From contig CP036290.1 in the NCBI GenBank assembly GCA_007750655.1, positions 4,836,001 to 4,900,000 on the forward strand: DNA of 64,000 bases, read 5' to 3'. Numbering within the stretch: the stretch's first letter is position 1; every line of letters begins with the position of its first letter. Shown one piece after another: positions 23,112 through 32,245 of the stretch. This DNA is from Rohdeia mirabilis. Lineage in GTDB: Bacteria > Planctomycetota > UBA1135 > GCA-002686595. Under the pieces are notes generated by a model. The model was not told where the DNA came from, did not search any database, and saw only the letters and a program-made list of their open reading frames with translations. The position numbers and the translations under genes were made by a program.

Positions 23112-24740
23112 TCAGCGGCGACCCGACACGCGCGCCAGCGTCCGACGCGCCTCGTCCACGCCCAGAGCCGCCGCGACGGTGAAATACGCGATGGCACCAG
23201 CGGCCGATCCGGCGACCACGACCCAAGCGGCGGCGACGCCGTCCAGCGCGCGCAGGACGCCGAACGCGCTCGCACCGCACGCTGCCGACGCGATGGCGAT
23301 GCGCGCGAGTCGGGGCAGGAGGTCGGGACGCGTGACCGGCAGGGCGAGCCTCGACGCCAGTCCGGGCCACAGGACCAGCGCATTGCCCCAGCTGGTGATC
23401 GCCGTCGCGAGCGCGAGCCCGTCCACATCCATCTTCGCGCCCAACACGAACACGAGGTTGAGTCCGGTGTTCAGGAACAGCATCGCGATCGACACGCGCA
23501 CCGGCGTCTTGAAGTCGCCCTTGGCGTAGTACACGCGGCTGATCAGGCCGACGGCGCCCGCGGGCAAGAGAGCGATCGACAGCATCGACAGCGCGCTCCC
23601 CATGCGCTCGGCACCGGCGAGGCTGAACTCGCCGTGGCGGAACAGCGCGATCGAGATCGGTTCGGCCAGGACGAACAGGCCCGCGCAGGCCGGCAGCGCG
23701 AGGAACGCCACGCCGATCTGGGCGCGGTCGTGCAGGTCGCGCAGTTCGCCGTCGCGGCCGACCGAGGCGAAGGCCTTGAGTTTCGGGAAGACCGACGACG
23801 TGGCCGCGATCGCGATCAGCGCCAGGGGGAACTGCTGGATGCGGTTGGCGTAGTAGTGCGTCGTCGGGCCGCCGTCGGGCAACAGGCTCTCGGCCATCAG
23901 CCCGTCGATCATCACGTTGATCTGGTAGACGGCGGCGCCGAGCGCGAGCGGCGCCGCGGTGCGCAACACGCTCCAGGCACCGGCCGGTAGCGGTGCGAAG
24001 GGGCGGAAGACCGGACGGGCGAGCAGACCCACGCGCCGCACCGCCGGCCACTGCACCGCGAGCTGCACGAAGCCGGACAGGAGCACGACCCATGCCAGCC
24101 AGCGCACGAGGTCGAGGTCGCGCGCCGCACTCTGTTCGGCGTCGTTCGACGCGATCATCACGACCAGTGCCGCGATCCAGACCACGTTCATCGCCACGGG
24201 TGCGATCGCGGGCGCGACGAAGTGGCCGCGCACCTGCAGAGCACCCGCGCACAGGGCCGCCAGACAGATCAGCAGCACGAACGGCAGCATGCGCTGGGTC
24301 AACTCGATGGCCGCGCGCGCGCCATCCGGTTCGCCGAGCAGGGCGCTCTCGATCAGCGGCACGCGCAGGATCTCGAGCGACCCGGCCAGCACGAGGCACA
24401 CGCCGATCAGGACGTAGGTCGTCAGACGCAGCGTCGCGGTGAACAGCTCGGCGCCGGCCCCGTCACCGCGCCGCGCGTCCGCGTCGGTCAACTCGGTCTG
24501 CAGCGACGTCGACAGCGCTCCTTCGCCGAAGAACCGCCGCATCAGGTTCGGGATGCGCCAGGCTGTGAGGAACGCGTCGTAGATGGGCGACGCGGCGCCG
24601 AACAGCATCGCCGAGAGCACCTCGCGCACGAAGCCGAGGATGCGGCTCGCGAGCGTCATGCCCGACACGAGCACGGTGCGCCGCAGCAGGCCGCCGTGGC
24701 GCGTGACGACGTGGTCGCTGGTCGGGGGGCCTGTGGGCAT
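23112..24740 (-). CDS. murJ: MurJ (MviN), lipid II flippase
   Basis: 542 residues from the ATG at 24740 (MPTGPPTSDHVV). Fourteen membrane helices typical of the MOP superfamily are visible, beginning TVLVSGMTLASRILGFVREV, which carries the conserved SRILGFVR motif, then DAFLTAWRIPNLMRRFFGEG (the conserved F-IPN-LRR-F-EGA motif) and RVYYAKGDFKTPV. It flips undecaprenyl-linked peptidoglycan precursor across the inner membrane. The upstream palindromic element 3 ends 4 bp before the ATG, so its whole leader is the hairpin. A start further upstream would lie inside the element and is rejected. Confidence 0.95.
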   Translation of the reverse strand: MPTGPPTSDHVVTRHGGLLRRTVLVSGMTLASRILGFVREVLSAMLFGAASPIYDAFLTAWRIPNLMRRFFGEGALSTSLQTELTDADARRGDGAGAELFTATLRLTTYVLIGVCLVLAGSLEILRVPLIESALLGEPDGARAAIELTQRMLPFVLLICLAALCAGALQVRGHFVAPAIAPVAMNVVWIAALVVMIASNDAEQSAARDLDLVRWLAWVVLLSGFVQLAVQWPAVRRVGLLARPVFRPFAPLPAGAWSVLRTAAPLALGAAVYQINVMIDGLMAESLLPDGGPTTHYYANRIQQFPLALIAIAATSSVFPKLKAFASVGRDGELRDLHDRAQIGVAFLALPACAGLFVLAEPISIALFRHGEFSLAGAERMGSALSMLSIALLPAGAVGLISRVYYAKGDFKTPVRVSIAMLFLNTGLNLVFVLGAKMDVDGLALATAITSWGNALVLWPGLASRLALPVTRPDLLPRLARIAIASAACGASAFGVLRALDGVAAAWVVVAGSAAGAIAYFTVAAALGVDEARRTLARVSGRR

Positions 24741-24744
24741 GGTG

Positions 24745-24858
24745 GATTGGCGGTACGGCGTCAGGCACGCATCTGCCACCTGCTGCACCGAGACGCTGCG
24801 AATCGCAGCGTCATCGGCGGCAGGTGGCAGATGCGTGCCTGACGCCGTACCGCCAATC
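24745..24858. repeat. Long palindromic element 3 (subfamily A)
   Basis: 114 bp, arms starting GATTGGCGGTACGGCGTCAG. Relative to elements 1 and 2 it has GGC in place of ATC near the outer end and CATCTGCC in place of CAGCTGCC, and both changes are mirrored in the opposite arm. It begins 4 bp from the murJ start codon, and its other end carries the TAG (24860-24858, minus) of a short orphan reading frame. Confidence 0.95.
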
Positions 24859-24965
24859 TACCGCCGCACGAGGTCGGGATCGTCGAGGACCACGTCCCGA
24901 GAGCACGCGAGTCCCTCGTCGTCGCCTCCGTCCTCGTACGAGCGGCGGCTGCTGGGCGGGGTCGC
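24858..24965 (-). pseudogene. Orphan coding fragment between palindromic elements 3 and 4
   Basis: On the minus strand this 106-bp spacer reads ATPPSSRRSYEDGGDDEGLA, then CSRDVVLDDPDLVRR and a TAG flush with element 3. Codon choice (GC-rich third positions) looks like real coding and the stop placement matches that at elements 2 and 6. There is no start codon in the spacer, so it is either the tail of a gene whose front was replaced by element 4, or a tiny gene starting inside the element. No family recognised. Confidence 0.35.
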
Positions 24966-25077
24966 TGATCGGTACGGTGTCAGGCACGAAACTGCCACCT
25001 GCCGCGCCGAGACGTTGCGATTCGCAGCGTCGCCGGCGGCAGGTGGCAGTTTCGTGCCTGACACCGTACCGATCAGC
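24964..25077. repeat. Long palindromic element 4 (subfamily A)
   Basis: 114 bp, outer ends GCTGATCGG/CCGATCAGC. It carries GGTGTC and GAAACTGCC where elements 1 and 2 have GGCGTC and GCAGCTGCC; all differences are compensated in the other arm. The TGA stop of yqeY (25075-25073, minus) lies in its right end. It forms a pair with element 3. Confidence 0.95.
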
Positions 25078-25522
25078 TGAGCACGCCGCCCGCCGCCTGG
25101 CTCGCCAGCTTGCCGTCCACCTGACCGCCGAAGCGCTCCTTCACGGCCTTCATCAGTTGGCCCATCTGCTTCTTCTCGGTCAGTCCGAGCTCGGCGGCCA
25201 ACGCGGTCACCGCGGCGCGCGTCTCGTCCTCGGACATGAGCGTCGGCAGGTAGCCGACCAGGACCTCGGCCTCGTTGCGCTCCTTGGCGGCGAGCTCGGG
25301 GCGGCCGCCGTCGTCGTAGAGCGCAGCCGCCTCCTCGCGCCGCTTGACCGCCTTCTGGACCACCGCCAGCACGTCGTCCTCGGTCAGCTCCTTGCCGACG
25401 AGCTCGATGTCGCGGTTCTTGATCTCGGCGATCGTCATCCGCAGCACGTCGCGACGCAGCGCGTCCTTCGCGCGCATGGCGTCCTTCACGTCGGCGTCCA
25501 GGCGTTCACGCAGGGTCGTCAT
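25073..25522 (-). CDS. yqeY: GatB/YqeY domain protein
   Basis: 149 residues, standard length for YqeY. It begins MTTLRERLDADVKDAMRAKD and continues DVLRMTIAEIKNRDIE, KRREEAAALYDDGGRPELAA, and KQMGQLMKAVKERFGGQVDG, the typical family order. The domain occurs at the C-terminus of GatB amidotransferase subunits and binds tRNA there; the stand-alone protein has no settled role. It starts 4 bp after the gyrA stop and is surely cotranscribed. Its stop codon is formed inside palindromic element 4. Confidence 0.92.
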   Translation of the reverse strand: MTTLRERLDADVKDAMRAKDALRRDVLRMTIAEIKNRDIELVGKELTEDDVLAVVQKAVKRREEAAALYDDGGRPELAAKERNEAEVLVGYLPTLMSEDETRAAVTALAAELGLTEKKQMGQLMKAVKERFGGQVDGKLASQAAGGVLS

Positions 25523-25526
25523 CGGA

Positions 25527-28154
25527 TCAGTCCTCGTCGCCGTCGGAATCGGTGTCCGTGTCCACTTCGTCCTCGACCGCTTCGGCTGCGGCCTGGGCGA
25601 CGATCGGATCGGTGGTCGCGTCGGTGCCCGGCTCCGTGGCCTCGCCCTCGCCACTGTTGTTGCGGGCCTCCAGCTCGAGGTCCTCGGCGCTCACGGCTTC
25701 GATGCCGACCAGCGCGTCGTCGCTCTTCAGGTTGACGAGACGCACGCCTTGCGTGTTGCGCCCCATCGGACGCATCTCGTCGACCGCGGTCCGCACGATC
25801 ATCCCGCTCTGGCTGATGAACATCAGGTCGTCGCCGTCGACCACCGAGCGCAGAGCGACCACCGGGCCGTTGCGCTCCGTCACCTTGATGTTGATGACGC
25901 CCTGGTTGCCGCGACCCTTGATCGGGTAGTCGGCCGCCAGGGTGCGCTTGCCGTAGCCGTTCAGACAGGCCGTGACGAGCGTCACTCCGGTCTGGTCGGC
26001 GTCGCTCGGCAGCACGATCATCGAGACCACTTCGTCGTCCGGCTTGAGCCGCATGCCACGCACGCCGCGGGACACGCGCCCCATCGTCCGTGCCGCCTGC
26101 TCGTCGAAGCGCACCGCGCGCCCCTGGGCCGAACCGATCAGGACCGTGTCGCCGGGTTGGGCCAGCGCGACGGACACGACCTCGTCCTCCTCCTCGAGGG
26201 CGATGGCGCGAATACCGGTCTTCTTCGGGCGCGAGTAGGCCTCGAGCGCGGTCTTCTTGACCGTGCCCTTCTTCGTCGCGAACACGACCACGCGCTCGGT
26301 GTCGAAGGACTGCACGCGCAGCACGCTGTGGATGACCTCGCCGGCCGCCAGCTCGAGCAGGTTGCGGATCGCGCGGCCCTTGCTCGTGCGACCTCCTTCC
26401 GGCAACTGGTAGACCTTGAGCCAGTACACCTTGCCGAGGTTCGAGAAGCACAGCACGTAGTCGTGCGTGCCCGCGATGAACAGCGAGCGGATCGCGTCGC
26501 CCTCCTTCGACTCGGAGCCCTTGACGCCGCGGCCGCCGCGCCCTTGAGCGCGGTAGGTGTCGAGACCCGTGCGCTTGACGTAGCCGTCGCGCGAGAAGGT
26601 CACGACCATCATCTCCTCGGTGATCAGCTCTTCGATGTCGAAGGAGCCGTCCACCTCTTCGGCGCTGATCTCGGTGCGGCGGTCGTCTCCGTACTTGGCC
26701 TCGAGGTCGTCGAGGTCCTCGAGGATCATCGCGACCACGCGTTCGTCGCGCCGCAGGATGTCCTCCAGGTCGGCGATCTCCGCCAACAGCGCCTCGTACT
26801 CGGCCTCGAGCTTGTCGCGCTCGAGTCCGGTCAGGCGGCCGAGGCGCATGTCGACGATCGCCTGGGACTGGGCCAGCGACAGCGCGAACGCCGCCATCAA
26901 CGCGCCCTTCGCCTCGTCCGTGTCCTTGCTGGCGCGGATGATGCGAATGACCTCGTCGATGTTCTGGACCGCGATCCGCAGGCCTTCGACGATGTGCTTG
27001 CGCTCTTCGGCCTTGCGCAGCAGGAAGCGCGTCCGGCGCCGCAGGACGTCCTTGCGGTGGCGGATGTACGCGTCGACCATTCCGCGCAGACTCAGCGTGC
27101 GCGGCTGCCCGTCGACGATCGACAGGTTGATGATCGAGAGCGTCGTCTGCAGCGGCGTGAACTGGAACAGCTGCTTGACGATGACCTCGGGGTCCTCGTT
27201 CTTCTTCAGCTCGACGATCAGTCGAATGCCGTCGCGGTCCGACTCGTCGCGCACGTCGGAGATGCCGGTGATCCGGCCGTCCTTCACGACTTCGACGATC
27301 TTGTCGATGATGCCGATCTTGCGGACCTGGTAGGGAATCTCGGTGAAGACGAGCTGTTCCTTGCCGCTGCGGCCGCGCGCCTCCTCGACGTGGTAGCGCG
27401 AACGCACGATCGAACGGCCGCGACCTGTCGTGTACGCCTGGTGGATCCCGCGCCGGCCCATGATGATGCCGCCGGTCGGGAAGTCCGGACCGGTGACGAT
27501 CTTGCACAGCTCGTTCGCGTCGATCGTCGCGTCGGCCAGCACCGCGCGGATCGCACCACAGACCTCGCGCAGGTTGTGCGGCGGCAGACTCGTCGCCATG
27601 CCGACCGCGATGCCGTCCGAACCGTTGCAGAGCAGCTGCGGGAAGCGGCCCGGCAGCACCGACGGCTCGTCGAGACGCTCGTCGTAGTTGGGCTGGTAGT
27701 CGACCGTCTCCTTGTCGAGGTCCGCCATCATCTCGGTGGCCTCGCCGTTCATGCGCGCCTCCGTGTATCGCATGGCGGCCGGCGGGTCCCCGTCGATCGA
27801 ACCGAAGTTGCCCTGCCCGTCGACCAGCGGGTAACGCAGCGAGAACTTCTGCGCCATGCGGACGAGCGTCGGGTAGATCACCGACTCGCCGTGCGGGTGG
27901 TAGTCACCGGACGTCGTGCCGGCGATGTTCGCGCACTTGCGGTACTTGGAGTTCGGCCGCAGGCGCAGGTCGTTCATCGCGACCAGGATCCGGCGCTGGG
28001 ACGGTTTGAGGCCGTCGCGGACGTCGGGGAGCGCGCGGCTGTGGATGACACTGAGTGCGTACGTCAGGTACGACTCGCTCATCTCGCGCTCGATCAGGCG
28101 GGGCTCGACGCGTCCGATGTTCATCGGCGGCGGCTCGGATCCGGTCTCGGTCAT
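25527..28154 (-). CDS. gyrA: DNA gyrase subunit A
   Basis: 875 residues from the ATG at 28154 (MTETGSEPPP). Catalytic Tyr is about residue 130 in PAAMRYTEARM. The quinolone-region helix reads GDYHPHGESVIYPTLVRMAQ. A GyrA box (QGRGGRG) and the six-bladed C-terminal DNA-wrapping repeats (for example GRAIRNLLEL, KKGTVKKTALEAYSRPKKTG, NGYGKRTLAADYPIKGRGNQ) identify gyrase rather than ParC. An acidic tail ends the protein. It introduces negative supercoils with GyrB, which is not in the window. At the place of E. coli Asp87 there is Pro. It is followed 4 bp later by yqeY. Confidence 0.97.
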   Translation of the reverse strand: MTETGSEPPPMNIGRVEPRLIEREMSESYLTYALSVIHSRALPDVRDGLKPSQRRILVAMNDLRLRPNSKYRKCANIAGTTSGDYHPHGESVIYPTLVRMAQKFSLRYPLVDGQGNFGSIDGDPPAAMRYTEARMNGEATEMMADLDKETVDYQPNYDERLDEPSVLPGRFPQLLCNGSDGIAVGMATSLPPHNLREVCGAIRAVLADATIDANELCKIVTGPDFPTGGIIMGRRGIHQAYTTGRGRSIVRSRYHVEEARGRSGKEQLVFTEIPYQVRKIGIIDKIVEVVKDGRITGISDVRDESDRDGIRLIVELKKNEDPEVIVKQLFQFTPLQTTLSIINLSIVDGQPRTLSLRGMVDAYIRHRKDVLRRRTRFLLRKAEERKHIVEGLRIAVQNIDEVIRIIRASKDTDEAKGALMAAFALSLAQSQAIVDMRLGRLTGLERDKLEAEYEALLAEIADLEDILRRDERVVAMILEDLDDLEAKYGDDRRTEISAEEVDGSFDIEELITEEMMVVTFSRDGYVKRTGLDTYRAQGRGGRGVKGSESKEGDAIRSLFIAGTHDYVLCFSNLGKVYWLKVYQLPEGGRTSKGRAIRNLLELAAGEVIHSVLRVQSFDTERVVVFATKKGTVKKTALEAYSRPKKTGIRAIALEEEDEVVSVALAQPGDTVLIGSAQGRAVRFDEQAARTMGRVSRGVRGMRLKPDDEVVSMIVLPSDADQTGVTLVTACLNGYGKRTLAADYPIKGRGNQGVINIKVTERNGPVVALRSVVDGDDLMFISQSGMIVRTAVDEMRPMGRNTQGVRLVNLKSDDALVGIEAVSAEDLELEARNNSGEGEATEPGTDATTDPIVAQAAAEAVEDEVDTDTDSDGDED

Positions 28155-28408
28155 GGACGTGGCGCAGGCAATCGGGAGGTGGGTCCGCGGGGCGTTTCGG
28201 CCCCGTGGATCAAGCCGTGTAGTATCGCGATTCCGCGCGCTCGAAGCCAGCCGCGAACGCGCTCCTCGTGGCCTCCAAGTGAGTCTCGGGCCGCAGTTTC
28301 GGATGGCTCGCGCGACCGCGTACCGACGCTCGGCCCAGCGCCGCGCCCCTGCGGCTCGAACGCGCTCCCACGGCCACTCCGCCCTCTTCCGCTCCCGTCC
28401 TCGAACCC

Positions 28409-28882
28409 ATGTCCCACCCGCCCCTCGCCCAAGCTCTCGGGCGCATTCCGTCCGGCCTGTTCGTGGTGACCTGCCAGGCCGAGAGCGGGCCGATCGGCTT
28501 CCTCGGCTCGTTCGTCCAGCAGGTCGGTCTCGCCCCGCCGACGATCGCCGTGGCGGTGGCCCAGGGGCGCGATCACCTGGCCGCCATCCGCGCGAGCGGG
28601 CACTTCGCGGTCTCGGTGCTCGACCCCGAGTGCAAGCACGCCATGCCGCCGTTCTTCGGCAAGGTGCCCGAGGGCCGGACGCCCTTCGACGTCCTGCCGC
28701 ACCGCGCGACGGAACACGGTCCGGTGGTCCTCGACGACGCACTGGCCTGGTTCGCCTGTCGCGTGATCGGCGAGTTCGACGCGGGCGACCACGTGGTCGT
28801 CTTCGGCCAGGCGTTGGCGGGTGAACTGCAACGCAGCGGCGACCCCAGCGTCCACCTGCGCAAGAACGGGCTCAGCTATTGA
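28409..28882 (+). CDS. Flavin reductase-like (FMN-binding split barrel) protein
   Basis: 157 residues. The start MSHPPLAQALGRIPSGLFVV and the segments GFLGSFVQQVGLAPPTIAVA and HFAVSVLDPECKH, followed by VVLDDALAWFACRVIGEF, are typical of the flavin reductase-like domain. FMN binding near the STLTSV-type loop is only loosely visible, as GSFVQQVG. It may reduce free flavin or act as a flavoprotein. It is divergent from gyrA (255 bp apart) and followed 11 bp later by mgtC on the same strand. Confidence 0.75.
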   Translation: MSHPPLAQALGRIPSGLFVVTCQAESGPIGFLGSFVQQVGLAPPTIAVAVAQGRDHLAAIRASGHFAVSVLDPECKHAMPPFFGKVPEGRTPFDVLPHRATEHGPVVLDDALAWFACRVIGEFDAGDHVVVFGQALAGELQRSGDPSVHLRKNGLSY

Positions 28883-28893
28883 GGACGGGCGCG

Positions 28894-29388
28894 ATGGCCA
28901 CCACCGCACAGATCGTCCCGGGGGAGTTCCTGCCCAACCTGCAGTTCGACCTCGAGACCTTCGCCACCAACGGGCTGCTGCTCGCCGTGGCGTTCCTCCT
29001 GGCCCTGCCGGTGGGGTGGGATCGCGAACGCGCGGGCCGCTCGGCCGGGCTGCGGACGTTTCCGCTCGTGGCCGTCTCGTCCTGCGCCTACGTCGTGAGG
29101 AGCATCTACGCGTTCGGTGCGGACACCCAGGCGCAGGCGCGCGTCGTCCAAGGCCTGATCACGGGCATCGGCTTCGTCGGCGGAGGAGCGATCGTGAAGT
29201 CGTCCGACCGCGTCCAGGGCACCGCGACCGCCGCCAGCATCTGGACGACCGGTGCGATCGGCGCCACGGTCGCCTTCGGGCGCCTCGACATCGCGCTCCT
29301 GTTGAGCCTCACGACGTTCGCGACCCTGCGCTGGCTGCACGGACTGGCCGGTCGCGCGGAGCCGGACGAGCGCGACGACGACGTCTGA
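28894..29388 (+). CDS. MgtC/SapB-family membrane protein
   Basis: 164 residues from the ATG at 28894. Family motifs: FLLALPVGWDRERAGRSAGL then RTFPLVAVSSCAYV, and GLITGIGFVGGGAIVKSSD, which is the conserved GIGFLGAG core. Four or five membrane helices. MgtC-type proteins are linked to magnesium homeostasis and to inhibition of ATP synthase in some bacteria; here the role is unknown. It follows the flavin reductase and ends before a GC-rich hairpin. Confidence 0.88.
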   Translation: MATTAQIVPGEFLPNLQFDLETFATNGLLLAVAFLLALPVGWDRERAGRSAGLRTFPLVAVSSCAYVVRSIYAFGADTQAQARVVQGLITGIGFVGGGAIVKSSDRVQGTATAASIWTTGAIGATVAFGRLDIALLLSLTTFATLRWLHGLAGRAEPDERDDDV

Positions 29389-29411
29389 TCCGCCGAGCCC
29401 GCGACGGCGAA

Positions 29412-29447
29412 CGGGCGCGCGCCCCCCGCTCGGGGAGCACGCGCCCG
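29412..29447. terminator. Hairpin between converging genes
   Basis: CGGGCGCG (29412-29419) pairs with CGCGCCCG (29440-29447), and the loop can form an inner CCCC/GGGG pairing. It lies between the mgtC stop and the peptidase stop, so it probably ends both transcripts. No T-run. Confidence 0.55.
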
Positions 29448-29491
29448 CTCTCGTGTCGCGCACCGGTCGCCCGGTGCTGAGTGCCCGGCCG

Positions 29492-31948
29492 TCAGTAGGT
29501 CAACTTCATGTCGGACACGGTGATCTCCGTGTTCCAGGCGAAGAAGCCGACGCGGCCCTTCAGATCGCTGTCGGGGTAGCTCTTGGTGAGCACCGACTCG
29601 CCGTCGATGAAGTACTCGACCTGGTTGCCCTCGACCTGGATCGCGATCTGGAGCTTCTCACCGGCGGTGATGAACACCTGGCGGATCTCCTCGCTGATCT
29701 GCGGCTCCTCGCCCTTGAGGCGGAACTCGCACAGGCCCTCGAAGGGGATGTAGCCGATCTGCCGGCTGCGTCCGACGCGCTCGCCGTAGAACATCCCGAA
29801 GACCGGGAAGTTGCTCTCGCCGGTCAGGCTGAGCGTGGCTTCGAAGCGGTAGCTCTGGCTGGACGGCGCGTCGAGGTACGAGATGATCGCCGCGGCCTGG
29901 GAGGGCTTGGAGACGAGCGTCTCGCCCGCGCCCTTGCGCCACAGGCGCGCGTCGAAGGCCTCCCAGCGCGAAAGGTCGTCGTCCACGACCAGCGTGCGCT
30001 CGATGCGCGGATCCGCCTGGTGCTCGCCGCGCAGCTTGGCGGCCATGTCGCTCAGCCGGTGGCTGCGGCCGGCGAGGGCCTGGCCGCGCTGGACGAAGAG
30101 GGCCGCCGCGAGCGGAAGGCCCTCGGCGACGTAGCGACCGGCGAGTTCCATGACCTGGTCCTCGAAGGCGCGGGTCTTGTCGACCATGTCCTCCGCCAGG
30201 CTGCGGTTGAGCTTGCCCATCTCGTCGCGAGCGAACGTGCGCAGCTCCGAGACCTTCATGCCGGCGTTCGGCACCGCCGCGTCGTCCGACGACTGCATCC
30301 CGCACCACTCGAGGAGCTCGCGGAAGTAGTACATCGCGGTGTCCTCGCGCTCGGTCTCGAGACAGGCCTCGGCCAGCCCGAGCATCGCGACCGGATCGCC
30401 GGGGCGCTTGCGCAGAGCCCAGACGTAGGTCTCGACGGCGTAGTCGTGCTTGCCGTTCGCGACCTGCTTGCGCGCCTTCTCGATCAGCTTGTCGGCCTGC
30501 TCGGGACCGCCGAAGTGCAGGTCGTTCAGCTCGCGGATCCAGCTCCGCCACTGCTGGTACCAGGCCTGGAAGTTGTCGATGCCCTCGACGCCCGGCTTCT
30601 CGACGAAGTACTCGACGAAGCGCTCCCACACGTCGTGCTGCGCCTCGCCCTTGTACTCGCCGACGAACTCGTCGAAGTACTCGATGTAGATCCGCTCGGA
30701 GTTCTCGTTCTCGTAGTTGCGGATGAAGTACACGAGGCCCCAGCCCCAGGGGTAGAACGCACCGCTGTAGCTACCGGGCGCGTAGTACGTGATGACGTCG
30801 CGGATCGGGTCGTAGCCCGAGTCGAACATCGAGATCAGCGCCTCGAGTCGGCTCTCGGCGATCTGGTTCGGGATGACCGCGCCGTTGGGGAGCAGCACGG
30901 TGCCCTCCATGAAGCAGGCGATGCCCTCTTCGACCCAGACCGGCTGCAGCGTCTTCGAGACGTCCTGACTGAACTGGTGCGAGACCTCGTGGAACAGCGT
31001 CTCCCACAGATCGTCCATCGAACGCCCGACCGTGCGCTGGTCATAGGTCGAGATGCGGTTCTCGCCCGGCATGAAGAATCCGCCGATGTTCGGAGTGTTC
31101 TTGCCGTCGTACTCCGCCTCGTTGAAGTCCTGGAACGACTTGTAGACGTTGATCTCGCAGTCGCGCAGCTTCTGGCCCGACTCCTTGTGGCGGTAGAGCG
31201 TGCGCAGGTAGAGGTTGATCTGCGTCAACGCGAAACCGATCTGTTGACCGACCTCGTAGCCCATGTTCGTGCGGATCTTGTAGCCCTTGACGTCGAGCGC
31301 CTTGTTCTTGAGGGCCTTGTCCCACTCGCTGTACTTCTCGTCGAAGTCGGCGATCCACTTGGCCGACTTGCGGTTCTTGCCGCCGACGACGGGCACGTCG
31401 AGGCCCGACTTCATCAGCGCTTCGCCGGCCTCCGCCTTCGAGTAGATCTTGTCGAGCGACTTCTGCGCCTCTTCGTCGAGCGGCGTGCCTTCCGCGCGCG
31501 AGTAGAGATCCACCGCGTTCGCCCAGAGCTTGCGGTTCCGCGCGGCGTCGCCCATCACGAGCAGCTGGCGCAGGTACTCGTTGAAGGCTTCGTCGCCCTC
31601 CAGTCCGAAGGGGTCGAGCTCGGTGACGATGGTCTCCATCTCGGAGACCAACTTCTTGAACGAACGGTCGCCCTTCGTCGCGATCACGGCCAGGCGCGCG
31701 TGGAACAGGGCGCGGTCCTTCTGCTCGGCCTCCTTCGCGGCGTGGGCGGCGGCGGCTTGCACCTCCGGGTCGCTCGGGTCGCGCCGGACCGCGGCCAGGG
31801 CGTCCTCGAGCGCGTCGAAGTGGACGGTCGGGGCGGCGACCGCGACCGAGGTCGAGGCGGCCGGGGCACTGGCCTCCGCGGCGGGAGCGGCGGACTGGAC
31901 GAGGGGCAACGCGGCGAACAGGGAGACGCCGAGGAACAGGCTCTTCAT
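29492..31948 (-). CDS. Secreted HEXXH metallopeptidase-like protein with C-terminal jelly-roll domain
   Basis: 818 residues from the ATG at 31948 (signal peptide MKSLFLGVSLFAALPLVQSA). A helical N-terminal part (about 45-300) precedes a zincin-like domain with HEVSH at residues 320-324 and the downstream glutamate in VWVEEGIACFMEG. This is the gluzincin-type pattern of DUF1570-like proteins that are abundant in Planctomycetota. A TPR-like pair follows (DYAVETYVWALRKRPGDPVA). The last 170 residues are a concanavalin-like/LamG-type sandwich (YRFEATLSLTGESNFPVFGM, then QIAIQVEGNQVEYFIDG). Probably exported and protein- or glycan-directed. The partial gene at the right edge seems to belong to the same broad type. 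Confidence 0.75.
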   Translation of the reverse strand: MKSLFLGVSLFAALPLVQSAAPAAEASAPAASTSVAVAAPTVHFDALEDALAAVRRDPSDPEVQAAAAHAAKEAEQKDRALFHARLAVIATKGDRSFKKLVSEMETIVTELDPFGLEGDEAFNEYLRQLLVMGDAARNRKLWANAVDLYSRAEGTPLDEEAQKSLDKIYSKAEAGEALMKSGLDVPVVGGKNRKSAKWIADFDEKYSEWDKALKNKALDVKGYKIRTNMGYEVGQQIGFALTQINLYLRTLYRHKESGQKLRDCEINVYKSFQDFNEAEYDGKNTPNIGGFFMPGENRISTYDQRTVGRSMDDLWETLFHEVSHQFSQDVSKTLQPVWVEEGIACFMEGTVLLPNGAVIPNQIAESRLEALISMFDSGYDPIRDVITYYAPGSYSGAFYPWGWGLVYFIRNYENENSERIYIEYFDEFVGEYKGEAQHDVWERFVEYFVEKPGVEGIDNFQAWYQQWRSWIRELNDLHFGGPEQADKLIEKARKQVANGKHDYAVETYVWALRKRPGDPVAMLGLAEACLETEREDTAMYYFRELLEWCGMQSSDDAAVPNAGMKVSELRTFARDEMGKLNRSLAEDMVDKTRAFEDQVMELAGRYVAEGLPLAAALFVQRGQALAGRSHRLSDMAAKLRGEHQADPRIERTLVVDDDLSRWEAFDARLWRKGAGETLVSKPSQAAAIISYLDAPSSQSYRFEATLSLTGESNFPVFGMFYGERVGRSRQIGYIPFEGLCEFRLKGEEPQISEEIRQVFITAGEKLQIAIQVEGNQVEYFIDGESVLTKSYPDSDLKGRVGFFAWNTEITVSDMKLTY

Positions 31949-32245
31949 GAAGGCTGAGGGGTCACGGAGCGGTCGGCGCCCGTGGGCGCTGCCGTCGGTG
32001 GGAGCCACCAGGACGTGGCGGCATGCGAGGTGGGACGTGGGTGGCCGGTCGGTCTTCTCGGTCCGTCCGGTCCTGCAAGGGGGGGCGCCCAGTCTACGGG
32101 TGCCGGCCGATGCTGCGGTCCGCAGGTGCGGATCGGCGGGCGCGGCGGCCGTCGAGGCTTCGTGCGAGCTGCCGTGTGGGTCGGCGAGCCTGCCCCAACG
32201 ACGCGAACCAGCCCTTGATTGGCGTCCTACGGCCCGAGCCGCGAT

